NCBI RefSeq assembly: GCF_944393015.1
Contig: NZ_CALXYQ010000007.1
Coordinates: 36,074 to 100,073 of the forward strand
From: an uncultured Brachyspira sp.
GTDB taxonomy: Bacteria > Spirochaetota > Brachyspiria > Brachyspirales > Brachyspiraceae
DNA: 64,000 bases
Direction: 5' to 3'
The translations under genes and the position numbers were made by a program. The notes under the pieces are model-generated. The model searched no databases and was not told the origin of the DNA. It saw only the letters and a program-made list of their open reading frames with translations. Of the stretch, positions 36,482 through 47,925 are shown piece after piece. How positions within the stretch are numbered: position 1 is the stretch's first letter; every line of letters begins with the position of its first letter.

Positions 36482-39184
36482 ATGATATTAGCAGATATAT
36501 TTTTTGATATTTTTATATTTCCAATAGAATTTATTATAGAAACTCTATTTTTTCTATTTAAAAATATATTTAATTTATCTTATAGTACAAGTATATTCTT
36601 ATTAAGTTTATCAGTAAATTTTTTATCTCTTCCTCTCTATAATGTAGCAGAAAAATGGCAGGAAAAAGAAAGAAACATTCAAAACAAAATGAAGCATATT
36701 ATAGATAATATAAAAGCCGTTTATAAAGGTGATCAAAGATATTTACTAATAAGAACCTGTCATAGAATTAACGGATATAAAATAATTTATGCCTTCAGAG
36801 GAGTTTTAGGGCTTTTAATACAAATACCTTTCTTTATTGCAGCATATAATTTTATATACAGCCTATCCGATTTATCTCAGGGAAATTTATTTTTCATAAA
36901 AGATTTTTCAAAGCCTGATAATTTAATAAACGGTATTAATTTACTCCCATTTACTATGACTATATTCAGTATACTTGCGGGAATGGTTTACAGTAAAAAA
37001 TTGACTATAAAAGAAAGTATGCCTCTATATATAACTTCATTAATATTTCTAATCATATTATATAATTCGCCTTCAGGATTATTATTTTATTGGAATATCA
37101 ACTGCCTATTTTCTTTAATTAAAAATATTGTTTTGGAATATAAATTATATAAAGCATTAAATAAAGATAAAATATTAAAAATATGTAATATATCTATTAT
37201 ATTGGCTTTTATAATATTGATTGTGATGTCTTTTAAAAATAAAACAGATATAAAAAATATTTTAACTATTTTTGCAGTGATAATATTGACATTAAACTTT
37301 GATTATATAGAAAAATCATTGATTAAAAATAACAATTTCATTAAAAATAGATATAAACTGCTAATATTATCATGTTTGATTATAACGCTACTATCAGGGC
37401 TTTTTATACCTACATCATTGATAAATAATTCAGTATCAGAATTCAATAATCATTTAAGCCTAATAATAAATAATCTTTCAATGAGTATTGGAATATTTTT
37501 ATTTTATCCTCTGTTTATATATAATATATTTTCAGATAAAACAAAAAATTATATAACATTAGCATTTATATTTTTATCTATAATATTCATAATAGATACA
37601 TTTATATTCGCAGGCAATTATCCTAATATGAACTCTGATTTTATATTTGACAGTAATATAAAAATAATTAATAAAGATATAATAATAAATATTGTAATTA
37701 TATTAATATCATCATCATTAATTTATTTTATAATAACAAGATCTAAATCATCTATATTGTTAAATATTGATTATATAATCATATTCGTTTTGATTGCCTC
37801 ATCAATATTCTATACATATAAGATATTAAGCTATGATGATACATATACAAAAACATCATATAAATTAAAAAACGGAGAAAAAATATTTAATATCTCAAGA
37901 AATGGAGATAATATATTCGTTATAATATTGGATAGAGCCATACCTTCATATTGGTTTGATGCTTTTAATAGATATGAAAAATATAAAGATATGTTTGACG
38001 GCTTTACATTCTATCCTAATACTGTTTCATACAATTATAATACAATAACTATAGCTTCTATTTACGGAGGTTATGATTATTTACCTTATGAAATAAGCAC
38101 TAATAAAAATAATAATATTACAAACATTCATAATAAAGCTTTATTAACATTGCCTTTATCATTAGAAAAATACGGATATAAATCCTATATGCTTGAGCCT
38201 GTTTATGCTAATATGTCTTTTAATGGAGATTTAAGCATATTTAAAAGCTACAGCAATATTAAAGCATACAATAAAGATTATATTTACGATTACAGTATAA
38301 ATAAATATACAAATGAAAATAATATAATAACATCTAATTTGGATAATGATAAATTGATAAGATTTTCATTTTTTAGAATAATACCTGTATGGCTAAGAAA
38401 AACATTATACAGCGGAGGAAAATGGCTTATAAATGAAAATAATATCATGAATACGAGTATAGAAAATTATGCTTTATTAGACTCTATTAAAGATTTAATA
38501 AATATAGATGAAAATGGCAATAATTATAATATAATGCATAACAATACCACACATGAACCTCATTATTTTCTTCCTGATTTATTGCCTTCAGTATCTTTGA
38601 ATTATATAGATACAAATGATTTAAAAATATATAAAGATACAAACAGCGTAAGACATTTTTATGCTAATGCTGCCTCAATGAAAAATATAGTTAAAATAAT
38701 AGACTTTCTTAAAAAAAATAATGTTTATGATAATACAAAGATAATAATTATTTCAGATCATGGATATAGAATAAACTCTAAATATTTTGAAAAGCCTAAT
38801 ACAAAATTCATAGCTTTATATAATTCTTTATTAATGTACAAAGACTTTAATGCAAAAGGAAGATTAAATATTGATACCAATTTTATGACTGTAGCAGATA
38901 TGCCCTATTTAGCAGTTAATCATATAAAAGATATAAAAAACATATTCAATAATAAAATAATAACTAATGATTATAAAACTAATGGTGCTAATATAATAAG
39001 AATAAGAAGTTGGAAGCCTGAAAATCAATCATCAAACACTTATGATTTTAATAGTTATTATCATGTAAATAATAATATATTTGATACTAATAATTGGAAA
39101 TTTTACCGCTGGTATTATTCTAGTAATTACAGCAAGGAAACGGATTTATCATTAGGCTTTATTGAAGAAACCACTAACGATTAA
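36482..39184 (+). CDS. YidC/Oxa1-like domain fused to a sulfatase-like hydrolase domain
   Basis: 900 aa. Residues 1-225 look like a YidC/Oxa1 insertase core: a first membrane helix, a charged cytoplasmic hairpin (NVAEKWQEKERNIQNKMKHI), GVLGLLIQIPFFIAAYNFIY, and NSPSGLLFYWNINCLFSLIKN. About 230-445 holds seven or so further membrane helices. From about 476 an alkaline-phosphatase/sulfatase-fold domain follows: FVIILDRAIPSYWFD (metal-binding Asp), NYNTITIASIYGGYDY (a Thr/Ser in the place of the nucleophile, about 518-525), THEPHYFLPD, and IIISDHGYR (about 755-763). Such domains transfer phospho-groups to envelope glycans or lipids. The combination suggests an envelope-modifying enzyme using a YidC-like scaffold (inference). 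No clear ribosome-binding site precedes the start. Confidence 0.75.
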   Translation: MILADIFFDIFIFPIEFIIETLFFLFKNIFNLSYSTSIFLLSLSVNFLSLPLYNVAEKWQEKERNIQNKMKHIIDNIKAVYKGDQRYLLIRTCHRINGYKIIYAFRGVLGLLIQIPFFIAAYNFIYSLSDLSQGNLFFIKDFSKPDNLINGINLLPFTMTIFSILAGMVYSKKLTIKESMPLYITSLIFLIILYNSPSGLLFYWNINCLFSLIKNIVLEYKLYKALNKDKILKICNISIILAFIILIVMSFKNKTDIKNILTIFAVIILTLNFDYIEKSLIKNNNFIKNRYKLLILSCLIITLLSGLFIPTSLINNSVSEFNNHLSLIINNLSMSIGIFLFYPLFIYNIFSDKTKNYITLAFIFLSIIFIIDTFIFAGNYPNMNSDFIFDSNIKIINKDIIINIVIILISSSLIYFIITRSKSSILLNIDYIIIFVLIASSIFYTYKILSYDDTYTKTSYKLKNGEKIFNISRNGDNIFVIILDRAIPSYWFDAFNRYEKYKDMFDGFTFYPNTVSYNYNTITIASIYGGYDYLPYEISTNKNNNITNIHNKALLTLPLSLEKYGYKSYMLEPVYANMSFNGDLSIFKSYSNIKAYNKDYIYDYSINKYTNENNIITSNLDNDKLIRFSFFRIIPVWLRKTLYSGGKWLINENNIMNTSIENYALLDSIKDLINIDENGNNYNIMHNNTTHEPHYFLPDLLPSVSLNYIDTNDLKIYKDTNSVRHFYANAASMKNIVKIIDFLKKNNVYDNTKIIIISDHGYRINSKYFEKPNTKFIALYNSLLMYKDFNAKGRLNIDTNFMTVADMPYLAVNHIKDIKNIFNNKIITNDYKTNGANIIRIRSWKPENQSSNTYDFNSYYHVNNNIFDTNNWKFYRWYYSSNYSKETDLSLGFIEETTND

Positions 39185-39189
39185 ATTAG

Positions 39190-39549
39190 TATATACTAAA
39201 AATTTTTAAGTTTGCAATTTTTTTATTCAACTTTTTCCCGCCGCTTACGCTCTGCGGGCTTCGCCAAAGTTGCAAAAAGTGCAAGTATAAAATTAATATT
39301 AATCATACTAAAATTATATTACATATAAAATAATTTATTAAATTTAAGCCAAATATAGCCTTTCTCAAAGCGTATACGAGTTTATTGAGGATATAAGCTT
39401 CTCTCCGCAGGCGTACTTCGTATGTGGCAATACCATACCTGCACTTACAGTGGACTTCGTCAGGTACTCCTTTCAGTCGCAGCACTCTCTACGGTCGCAA
39501 AAGGAGTGTGGGTAGCCCCACAAATAATACAAATTTAAATAGGTATATT
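39190..39549 (+). repeat. Family I element, copy F
   Basis: Starts TATATACTAAAAATTTTTAA four bases after the stop of the preceding gene and ends AAATAGGTATATT. It carries extra GC-rich palindromic inserts (GCTTACGCTCTGCGGGCTTC-like near 39243, others at 39413-39497), a diverged 34-bp module (39361-39394), and GTGGG / CCCAC arms. The left -35 is weakened (TTGCAA) and the right end lacks TTGACA, so this copy looks old. Confidence 0.65.
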
Positions 39550-39578
39550 AAATTTAATAAATAATAATATTTAAAAAC

Positions 39579-39604
39579 AAAAAAACCAGCCGGATAGGCT
39601 AGTT
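39579..39604 (-). terminator. Terminator of the 16S rRNA transcript
   Basis: Minus-strand stem AACTAGCC / GGCTGGTT followed by a T run, about 90 bp after the mature 3' end. Confidence 0.8.
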
Positions 39605-39690
39605 TATTTAACGAGGTATAAAAAATATAATATGGAAAAATTCTTTCAAATATGAATAGCAGTAAGATTTAAGTCGGACAATCTCCGAAT

Positions 39691-41205
<1,515 letters not shown>

Positions 41206-41441
41206 CACTTTTTGTGAATCTGAAATGATTCTTTATTTTTCTATTCTACTGAATAGAGATTTACTTACTTAAAGAAATGTTACAAATTGTAACCGTTGGG
41301 TCATAGAACTTATTAAGTTCATTTACACCAGTTGTGTTTTGTTTTTCTTAAATTGCTTCTGCTATCCATATTTCAAAGAACTTTTATTTTTGTTTATGTC
41401 AGCTGATGTTTTGTTTTTTGTTTCTCATCAACTGTTTTATT
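41206..41441 (-). other. 16S rRNA leader region
   Basis: About 235 bp between the promoter-like hexamers and the 5' end of 16S rRNA. T-rich on the plus strand, with short complementary patches (such as AACTTATTAAGTT at about 41308) that could form processing stems. No reading frame. Confidence 0.5.
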
Positions 41442-41469
41442 ATTATATCATACACCTAGAAAAACACAA
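41442..41469 (-). promoter_or_regulatory. Probable rRNA promoter
   Basis: Minus strand TTGTGT (41469-41464), 16 bp, TATAAT (41447-41442). The 340 bp beyond it (41470-41812) is very AT-rich, which could act as an UP-element-like region, and holds no gene. Confidence 0.5.
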
Positions 41470-41812
41470 TAGCTAAAAAGGGTGTTTTTTATAAAATTTC
41501 AGGCTTTTTTATTAAAATATAGTATTTATAAAACATATAATACATATTAAAGCTAGCTAAAAATATATTTTGCCATTTTTGCTAAAAATGAGCCCCAAAA
41601 TAGCCTAAAAATCTTGAAATTTGGGGAATTTTTGGATGATTTTTGGAAAATTTATTCTGAAAAATCCAAAATAAAATTATTAAAAACAAATCCGATAAGA
41701 AAAGTCTGATTTATATAAAATAAAGTATCAAAATATACAATGAATAAAATATTTTGTTAAAACTTGATTTTATATTAATTTAGATATATTATATACATAC
41801 TGGAGTAGAATT

Positions 41813-42553
41813 TTGGAAAACATTATAGATATAATCAATAAAGCACAATTAAAAACAATAGATAAAGACACATTTTTGTCAATAGCATCAATGTGTTCGT
41901 TCATTCCAAAATCTATAACAGAAAATAATACTTGGAAGAAATTATCTTTATCTTCTAAAGAAGTATACAGAACTTTAGTAGCTAATTATGATTATGAGCT
42001 TGGAATAGCTAAAACAACTCATTCTCAAATATTAAATGAAGCCGGTATAGGCGGAAATGCTACTATAGTAAAATCATTGGATACTTTAGAAGAGAAAGGT
42101 TTTATTACTAGAGTAGAATCTAAGGCAAAAAGTCATCATTATCTTATGCCTTATCAAGAAAAGTTTTATGCTACTATATGTAATTTTGAAGCTAGAGACT
42201 TTTCTATACTATATACTGTAAATAAAAAAACTAAAAAAGATACGCAAATTAAACAAGTTACTAATAAACTTTTCTTTAAAGTTTGTTATAATTTAAGTTG
42301 TTTAGGTATAGATGAGCCTCAAAAATTAATAGATAAATATTCTTCTGATGGAAATCAGCTTAGAATAATTCTTTCTATGTGTAATTATGTTTATATAGCA
42401 AAAGAAAAAAATCTAAATAAAGATATAAATTTAAATAAATATCTTATAGATTCTTTAAAAAGAGGCAATATAACTGAAAACATATTCGATGAAAAGACAA
42501 TGAATACTATAAAAAGTATATTAATAAACAGAAAACAAAATATAACAGAGTGA
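41813..42553 (+). CDS. Winged-helix DNA-binding protein
   Basis: 246 aa, starting with TTG (GGAG at 41802-41805, seven bases before it; no ATG fits). A winged-helix unit is visible at about 45-110: LSLSSKEVYRTLVANYDYELGIAKTTHSQILNEAGIGGNATIVKSLDTLEEKGFI, where the recognition helix and wing are typical of GntR/MarR-like or replication-initiator-type domains. The remainder is helical and unassigned. It is four bases upstream of the LysM-like gene, so the two are co-transcribed and it may regulate it (inference). Confidence 0.7.
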   Translation: MENIIDIINKAQLKTIDKDTFLSIASMCSFIPKSITENNTWKKLSLSSKEVYRTLVANYDYELGIAKTTHSQILNEAGIGGNATIVKSLDTLEEKGFITRVESKAKSHHYLMPYQEKFYATICNFEARDFSILYTVNKKTKKDTQIKQVTNKLFFKVCYNLSCLGIDEPQKLIDKYSSDGNQLRIILSMCNYVYIAKEKNLNKDINLNKYLIDSLKRGNITENIFDEKTMNTIKSILINRKQNITE

Positions 42554-42557
42554 AAAT

Positions 42558-45134
42558 ATGGCAACAAAAAAAACTACAACAAACAAAAAAGACGAAACTA
42601 AAGAAACAAAGAAATCAGCAGCCGAAAAAACTACTAGCAAAAAAGAAGAACCTGTAAAGAAAACTGCAGCTAAAAAAACTGCTGAAAAAGCTGAAAAGAA
42701 AGAAGAGCCTGTAAAGAAAACTACAGCTAAAAAAACTGCTGAAAAAGCTGAAAAGAAAGAAGAGCCTGTAAAGAAAACTGCAGCTAAAAAAACTGCTGAA
42801 AAAGCTGAAAAGAAAGAAGAGCCTGTAAAGAAAACTGCAGCTAAAAAAACTGCTGAAAAAGCTGAAAAGAAAGAAGAGCCTGTAAAGAAAACCGCAGCTA
42901 AAAAAACTGTTGAAAAAGCTGAAAAGAAAGAAGAACCTGTAAAGAAAACTATAGAAAAAGTTGAAAAAAAAGAAGAACCTGTTAAAAAAGTTGCTGAAAT
43001 TACTACAGCAGAAGAAAAAACAGTAGAAACTAAAGAATTAAAAGAAACTAAAACTGAAACAAAGCCATTAACTTCCATTCTGAAAAAAAATGATGATGAA
43101 AAAAGAGATTTAAAAGATATAATTAAAGAAGCTACATCTGAAATAAAAACAGCAGATAGAAAAATTGTTCTTAAAACTTCAACTCCAGTTAGAAAACTTG
43201 AGTCAATTAAGACAGAAAATACTGAAACTAAAACAGAAAGAGAGTCTATAACTCTTCTTAAAGAAGCTATAAAGGCAAAATCTAAGAATGTATCAAGACC
43301 TGTAAGCGTTAAAAAACGTATAGCTATAGTAGATGTAGATGATGATGATAATTTAGATAATACTAGAAATACTACTGAAGAAATAAGTACTTCTAAACCT
43401 GTTATAAGCAGTGTATTTGCTGCACATAATATAAAAACAGAAGAAGCTGAAAAAGCAGAAGAAAAAAATGAACAGATTGAAGATACTGCTGCTGCTACTG
43501 AAGAATCAAATACAGAAACTATAACATCATCAGCAATAGTTCATAATAATAATGCTTCATCTCCTTATTCTTTTGAAACATTTGAATCTAATAGAGAAAA
43601 AGAAGAAGAAAAAAACGAAGAAACTGAAAAAGCAGAAGAAAATAATTATACTCAAGATGAAAATACTGAAGCAATATCTGAAAATAAAGCTAGTGAAGAA
43701 AGTAAAGAAATAGAAACTAAAGAAGAATTAGCAGAAGAAGAAACAGCAGTAGAAGAAACTAAAGAACTTGATGTAATCGCCGAAGAGAAAACTGAAGCAG
43801 ATACTGATGAAGTTGAAAAAATTGAAGAAACAGTGAAAGAGGAAACTGTAAAAGTAGAGGAAAAAGCTACATACAGTAAAAGCGATATATTTAAAAGACC
43901 TGTTATTATACCTACTGATGACGATCATATTCAGAAATCTAAATTCAATCAGGAAGAAATTGATACTGCTATAAAATCTGCTCCTACAATAGATGAAAAT
44001 GCTTCTGTAGAAAACTATAAAGATTATTCTTCTTCAGCATCAGAAACAAAAATAGAAGAATTAAAAGAAACTATCAATGAAAAAATTCAGGAATTGAAAG
44101 ATAAAGAAATAAAAATCATAGAAACAGAAGATGAATTAAAAACTTCTTCTTTACCTGAAATCGAGAAGAAACCAGCTGAACCTTATGTGGCTCCTGATCA
44201 TTCTATAAGTGAAAATAAAAAATCTAATAAAATTGTTCCTATAGTGGGAATTATAATTATAATATTAGGATTATCATTCTTAGGCGTACAATTCTTCTCT
44301 GGAAGAAATAATGAAATAGATGATAATTTCTATGAAGAAATTACAAATAATAATACATTAAATACTAATGATTTAATAACAAATAATGTTATATCTGTTA
44401 CTAACAATATAAACACTAATATTAATAGACCACAAACTAATAATATAAAAACTAATAATGCGGTAAACAATCAAACTAATGCTGCTAAACCTCAGACTAA
44501 CAATGCATTAAATAATCAAACTAATGCTACTAGACCGCAAACTAACAATACAATAAATACTCAGACTAATACTACTAGACCGCAGACTAACAATACAGTA
44601 AATACTCAGACTAATATTACTAGACCTCAAACTAACAATGCGGCAAACAATCAGACTAATACTACTAGACCTCAAACTAACACTGCAACACCTCCTACTC
44701 CTCCGAAAGAGCCTGAGATAACACCGCCTACTCCTCCAACACCTCCGCCTAATCCGCCAACAGCAAATACAAATGCTGCTGCAAATAATACACAGGCGAA
44801 TAATAATGCATTGGCATACGATACAGATACTTATAAAACAAAGTGGACTGATACATTATCATCAATAGCCACTGCAAAGCTTGGAGACAGCAGAAGATGG
44901 CCTTCAATAGCAGTACTTAATGAAAATATAATAAAAAATAATCCTGACAGTATAGTATTCAATATAGATATAAAAATCCCTAATGGGGGAAAAAAAAAAA
45001 TTGAAGATATGAATGATTCAGAAAAGAGAGCTTTGTATAATGATTATATAAAAGTATCAGAAATGTACGCAAAAATGGGAAAACAAAATCTAGCTAATAC
45101 AATAAAATCTCAAGCGAATTCTATACTTAAATAA
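42558..45134 (+). CDS. Lys/Glu/Ala-repeat membrane protein with C-terminal LysM-like domain
   Basis: 858 aa, modular. About 28-140 is a tandem repeat of 19 residues with the pattern KEEPVKKTAAKKTAEKAEK (five full copies and two partial), strongly basic and like histone H1 tails. Acidic Glu-rich sequence follows to about 555, then one membrane helix (IVPIVGIIIIILGLSFLGV, about 557-576). Next are Asn/Gln/Thr repeats with RPQTNN every 16-18 residues, a Pro-rich spacer, and a LysM-like C-terminal domain (about 755-815: KWTDTLSSIATAKLGDSRRWPSI..LN). Topology suggests a basic/acidic cytoplasmic part and a peptidoglycan-binding end outside. The cytoplasmic basic repeats could touch DNA or ribosomes; that is inference. 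An antisense open frame over the repeats is an artefact. Confidence 0.78.
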   Translation: MATKKTTTNKKDETKETKKSAAEKTTSKKEEPVKKTAAKKTAEKAEKKEEPVKKTTAKKTAEKAEKKEEPVKKTAAKKTAEKAEKKEEPVKKTAAKKTAEKAEKKEEPVKKTAAKKTVEKAEKKEEPVKKTIEKVEKKEEPVKKVAEITTAEEKTVETKELKETKTETKPLTSILKKNDDEKRDLKDIIKEATSEIKTADRKIVLKTSTPVRKLESIKTENTETKTERESITLLKEAIKAKSKNVSRPVSVKKRIAIVDVDDDDNLDNTRNTTEEISTSKPVISSVFAAHNIKTEEAEKAEEKNEQIEDTAAATEESNTETITSSAIVHNNNASSPYSFETFESNREKEEEKNEETEKAEENNYTQDENTEAISENKASEESKEIETKEELAEEETAVEETKELDVIAEEKTEADTDEVEKIEETVKEETVKVEEKATYSKSDIFKRPVIIPTDDDHIQKSKFNQEEIDTAIKSAPTIDENASVENYKDYSSSASETKIEELKETINEKIQELKDKEIKIIETEDELKTSSLPEIEKKPAEPYVAPDHSISENKKSNKIVPIVGIIIIILGLSFLGVQFFSGRNNEIDDNFYEEITNNNTLNTNDLITNNVISVTNNINTNINRPQTNNIKTNNAVNNQTNAAKPQTNNALNNQTNATRPQTNNTINTQTNTTRPQTNNTVNTQTNITRPQTNNAANNQTNTTRPQTNTATPPTPPKEPEITPPTPPTPPPNPPTANTNAAANNTQANNNALAYDTDTYKTKWTDTLSSIATAKLGDSRRWPSIAVLNENIIKNNPDSIVFNIDIKIPNGGKKKIEDMNDSEKRALYNDYIKVSEMYAKMGKQNLANTIKSQANSILK
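42642..42926 (+). repeat. 57-bp in-frame tandem repeat, five copies
   Basis: Five near-identical 57-bp units encode the 19-residue Lys/Ala/Glu repeat of the LysM-like protein; two decayed units follow to about 42990. Copy number is likely to vary between strains. Confidence 0.9.
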
Positions 45135-45144
45135 AATCAATAAA

Positions 45145-45525
45145 ATGAAAAAATACAGCAAATCAAATAATAAAAATTCTATACTAACATTTTCATGCAC
45201 TGGATGCGGTATATGCTGCAAAGAAAAAGGATATGTATTTTTTAATGACGATGATATAAAAAGAGCATCTAAATTCCTAGAAATATCACCTTTAGTTTTT
45301 ATAAATAAATATTTAGAATATGAAGAAGGATATGGTTATTATATAAAAGTAACCGATGATAAAGCCTGTACATTCTTAGATGAAAATAACAGATGCACTA
45401 TTAATAGTGCTAAACCTAATCAATGCTCCACTTTCCCATATTGGAAGGAATATATGGACAAAAACGGCAATTTAATATCCGGCAAATTCAAAAGAGCCTG
45501 CCCAGGCGTCAAAATAAAAAAATAA
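45145..45525 (+). CDS. YkgJ-family cysteine cluster protein
   Basis: 126 aa. FSCTGCGICCKEKGYVFF near the N terminus (CxxCxxCC) and later CTFLDENNRCTI and QCSTFPYW give the full YkgJ/UPF0153 Cys pattern, thought to bind zinc or an Fe-S cluster. Function otherwise unknown. It starts 10 bp after the LysM-like gene, so probably the third gene of that operon. No strong ribosome-binding site is visible. Confidence 0.88.
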   Translation: MKKYSKSNNKNSILTFSCTGCGICCKEKGYVFFNDDDIKRASKFLEISPLVFINKYLEYEEGYGYYIKVTDDKACTFLDENNRCTINSAKPNQCSTFPYWKEYMDKNGNLISGKFKRACPGVKIKK

Positions 45526-45611
45526 TTTTTTTATATTTATTTTTTTTCAAATATATTATATAATATAATCCGAAAGTATTATGTAATTTTTATTTGAGGT
45601 AATTTTTTATA

Positions 45612-47063
45612 ATGAATGATTTGATTGAAAAATACGAAATTCTAACAGTAAAAGAGCTGAAAACCATAAAAGATCAATTAATAGCTCACAATATACCATT
45701 ATTTAGATTAGACAAAGAAAGAAAAGTTATAGTATTTCCAACAGAACAATTAGGCTTAATAATTGATAATGAAAAATACAGCAATCTAAAAATATATATA
45801 CCTAAAAATTTTTCTATCTTCATAGAAGAATTTAAATCTATAACTCAAACAAATAATTCAGATAATACTTCAGAAGAATCTACACCTTATGTATTTAGAA
45901 CACCTAAAGAGTCAGAGAAAGAGATGGGTAAGAGAATATCTGAAATCTCTAAAATGACGTATAAGGAAAAAGTTAATACAATAAAAAATTATGATGAAAA
46001 ACTAAAAGAAATAGCAGTAGATAAAGAAACAGGAATCAATAAAAATACAGCTCAGCAAATCGTAAATGTAGGTAATGATGTAGGACTTATAGCAAAAGTT
46101 ACTATGTTTGAAAGTATTCAAAAGATTAAAGACGAAGAAATCACTCAGGAACAGGCTAAAGAAGAAAATCAGGAAATAACTGAAACTACTACAAATCTAG
46201 TTACTACTATAGTTGACATGCTCGCTGCTAATACTGAAACACAGAAGGTATTTGATGAACTTAGAAATTATTCTGACGGCGGAGTAATGTCGCACTCTAA
46301 CAGAGTATTTATATCTTATGTGAATTTTATGGTATTCTATAACAATTTAATAAACAGAAGACATTTAGTACATAAAATAAGAACTTCATATACTAGTAAA
46401 TATAAAAAATTCTATGAGCAAGTTGAAAATATGTTCAACAAAGAAGGAATTCATAAAAATTTAGCTACTGTTGAAGATTGTATAGATAAAGGTATCAAAA
46501 TCATAGAAGAAAGAGAAATGAATCTTTATTCCGTAGGAGCTTTACTTCATGATATAGGAAAAGTTAAAGACTTAGACTATTTTGAGGGAGCTAATGGAAG
46601 AGATTATGAAAGAATAAAAAAACACTTATTTAACAGCTATGCTTTAGTAAGTCAAACTTCTGAATATCCTCTTGAAGTTATACTTACAGTGGCTTTACAC
46701 CATGAATATTATGGATTAGGATACGGCCCTTATGAACATTTACATGCTTTGAAATTAAAAAAATATCCTAATTTCCAAATACAGAGAATAATGACTTATG
46801 ATGCCAAAGCTATAGATGAATGCGAGGCTTTTGCCTATTTCCCTGCTAAAATGCTTGAAATTATAGATGTATACGATGCTTTAATAGACCCTGCTAGAAA
46901 ATACAGAGGAGGAAAAACTTTCACTCCTGAAGAGGCTCTTAATATTATGAGAGAAGATTTTATAGAAAAGCATGTTAAATTAGACCCTATATTATACGAT
47001 GTATTTGTAGAGTTTTTAAGCAACTCTATAGAACAGGATTTAATGTCCTGCAAATTAATATAA
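45612..47063 (+). CDS. HD-GYP-like phosphohydrolase
   Basis: 483 aa. The first about 220 residues are unassigned and Glu/Lys-rich. The C-terminal half carries an HD domain: GALLHDIGKVKDLDYF (His-Asp), LTVALHHEYYGLGYGPYEH (HHE plus a GYP-like segment that reads GYGP), IIDVYDALIDPARKYRGG, and FTPEEALNIMRED. These are the landmarks of HD-GYP cyclic-di-GMP phosphodiesterases, although the GYP tripeptide itself is altered, so another substrate is possible. Soluble, with no membrane helix. Ribosome-binding site TGAGGT. Followed by a terminator. Confidence 0.82.
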   Translation: MNDLIEKYEILTVKELKTIKDQLIAHNIPLFRLDKERKVIVFPTEQLGLIIDNEKYSNLKIYIPKNFSIFIEEFKSITQTNNSDNTSEESTPYVFRTPKESEKEMGKRISEISKMTYKEKVNTIKNYDEKLKEIAVDKETGINKNTAQQIVNVGNDVGLIAKVTMFESIQKIKDEEITQEQAKEENQEITETTTNLVTTIVDMLAANTETQKVFDELRNYSDGGVMSHSNRVFISYVNFMVFYNNLINRRHLVHKIRTSYTSKYKKFYEQVENMFNKEGIHKNLATVEDCIDKGIKIIEEREMNLYSVGALLHDIGKVKDLDYFEGANGRDYERIKKHLFNSYALVSQTSEYPLEVILTVALHHEYYGLGYGPYEHLHALKLKKYPNFQIQRIMTYDAKAIDECEAFAYFPAKMLEIIDVYDALIDPARKYRGGKTFTPEEALNIMREDFIEKHVKLDPILYDVFVEFLSNSIEQDLMSCKLI

Positions 47064-47084
47064 GAAAATTTTTATTATAATATA

Positions 47085-47129
47085 AAAGCCAATCAAAAGC
47101 ATATTATATATACTGCTATGATTGGCTTT
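47085..47129. terminator. Bidirectional terminator
   Basis: AAAGCCAATCA / TGATTGGCTTT stem with a long AT loop and T-rich flanks; between the convergent HD gene and the exported-protein gene. Confidence 0.85.
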
Positions 47130-47148
47130 ATTATTTTATTACTTATCT

Positions 47149-47766
47149 TTAATAATTATTATCATTTGTACCTTGTATTTCTTCTAAAGCATCAATACCA
47201 TCTTTAAATGCTCTAAATATTTCCTGCCAATTACTTGTTGATAATATAGATATGCCTATATCTTCATAATCTTCTTCACCAAATTGATTTATAAAGTTAA
47301 ATCTTATATTTGATATAGATTTATTTGCAAAACTTTCAAATTCACTGTCCTGATTGAATTTATATCTCACCTCAACATCATAATAGTTAATATCACCCAT
47401 TAAATATAGATTATATATAACTTTTTGTATATTAGTAAGTTCAAGTGTGCTTCCATCATCAAATGTAAATGTTATAGGAGTACCATTATTAACATATAAT
47501 TGACTAGGATATTTATATCTAAATTCTAATGTAAGAGTTCTGCCTGCTCTTTTATAAAATCTGAATCTATTATCCCTCAAATATTTATATGTTTCCTTCC
47601 AAGATGTATATATATTCATTTTGGAAGTGAGTTTATCTCTCTCTGTAAAAAATAATCTGCTCTTTAATGCATTAGTTGGGTTATCATCTAAATTATCCTG
47701 AGAATATAGAAAAGAAGAACTCAATGATATAATAAAAAATGAAATTAATAATATATATCTATTCAT
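47149..47766 (-). CDS. Exported protein of unknown function
   Basis: 205 aa, signal peptide (hydrophobic 5-19, cleavage probably before QDN). Mature part mixes beta segments (TLTLEFRYKYPSQLYVNNGTPITFTFDDG) with two short helical parts and ends acidic. No family recognised. Single gene with a shared downstream terminator. Confidence 0.7.
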   Translation of the reverse strand: MNRYILLISFFIISLSSSFLYSQDNLDDNPTNALKSRLFFTERDKLTSKMNIYTSWKETYKYLRDNRFRFYKRAGRTLTLEFRYKYPSQLYVNNGTPITFTFDDGSTLELTNIQKVIYNLYLMGDINYYDVEVRYKFNQDSEFESFANKSISNIRFNFINQFGEEDYEDIGISILSTSNWQEIFRAFKDGIDALEEIQGTNDNNY

Positions 47767-47856
47767 TTTAATTTCCTTAAATAGTTTATACTGTTAATAA
47801 ATACGGAATTTAAAACTTAAAATTAAATGTAAGAAGTGTTTTTTTATAAAATTTTA

Positions 47857-47884
47857 TTGACAAGCATATTATATTTGTTAGAAT
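47857..47884 (+). promoter_or_regulatory. Promoter of the HMA-domain gene
   Basis: TTGACA (47857-47862), 16 bp, TAGAAT (47879-47884), 41 bp before the ATG. Confidence 0.6.
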
Positions 47885-47925
47885 AGTATAACATTTTTTA
47901 TACTAATAAAACTTTGGAGATAATA

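Noticed and set aside
39303..39485. 60-codon minus-strand frame
   Set aside because: Inside family I copy F, in inserted palindromes.
42521..43078. Open frame on the minus strand with repeated Phe/Ser/Ala blocks
   Set aside because: It is the antisense of the Lys/Ala/Glu tandem repeat of the LysM-like gene; no ribosome-binding site and composition explained by the repeat.
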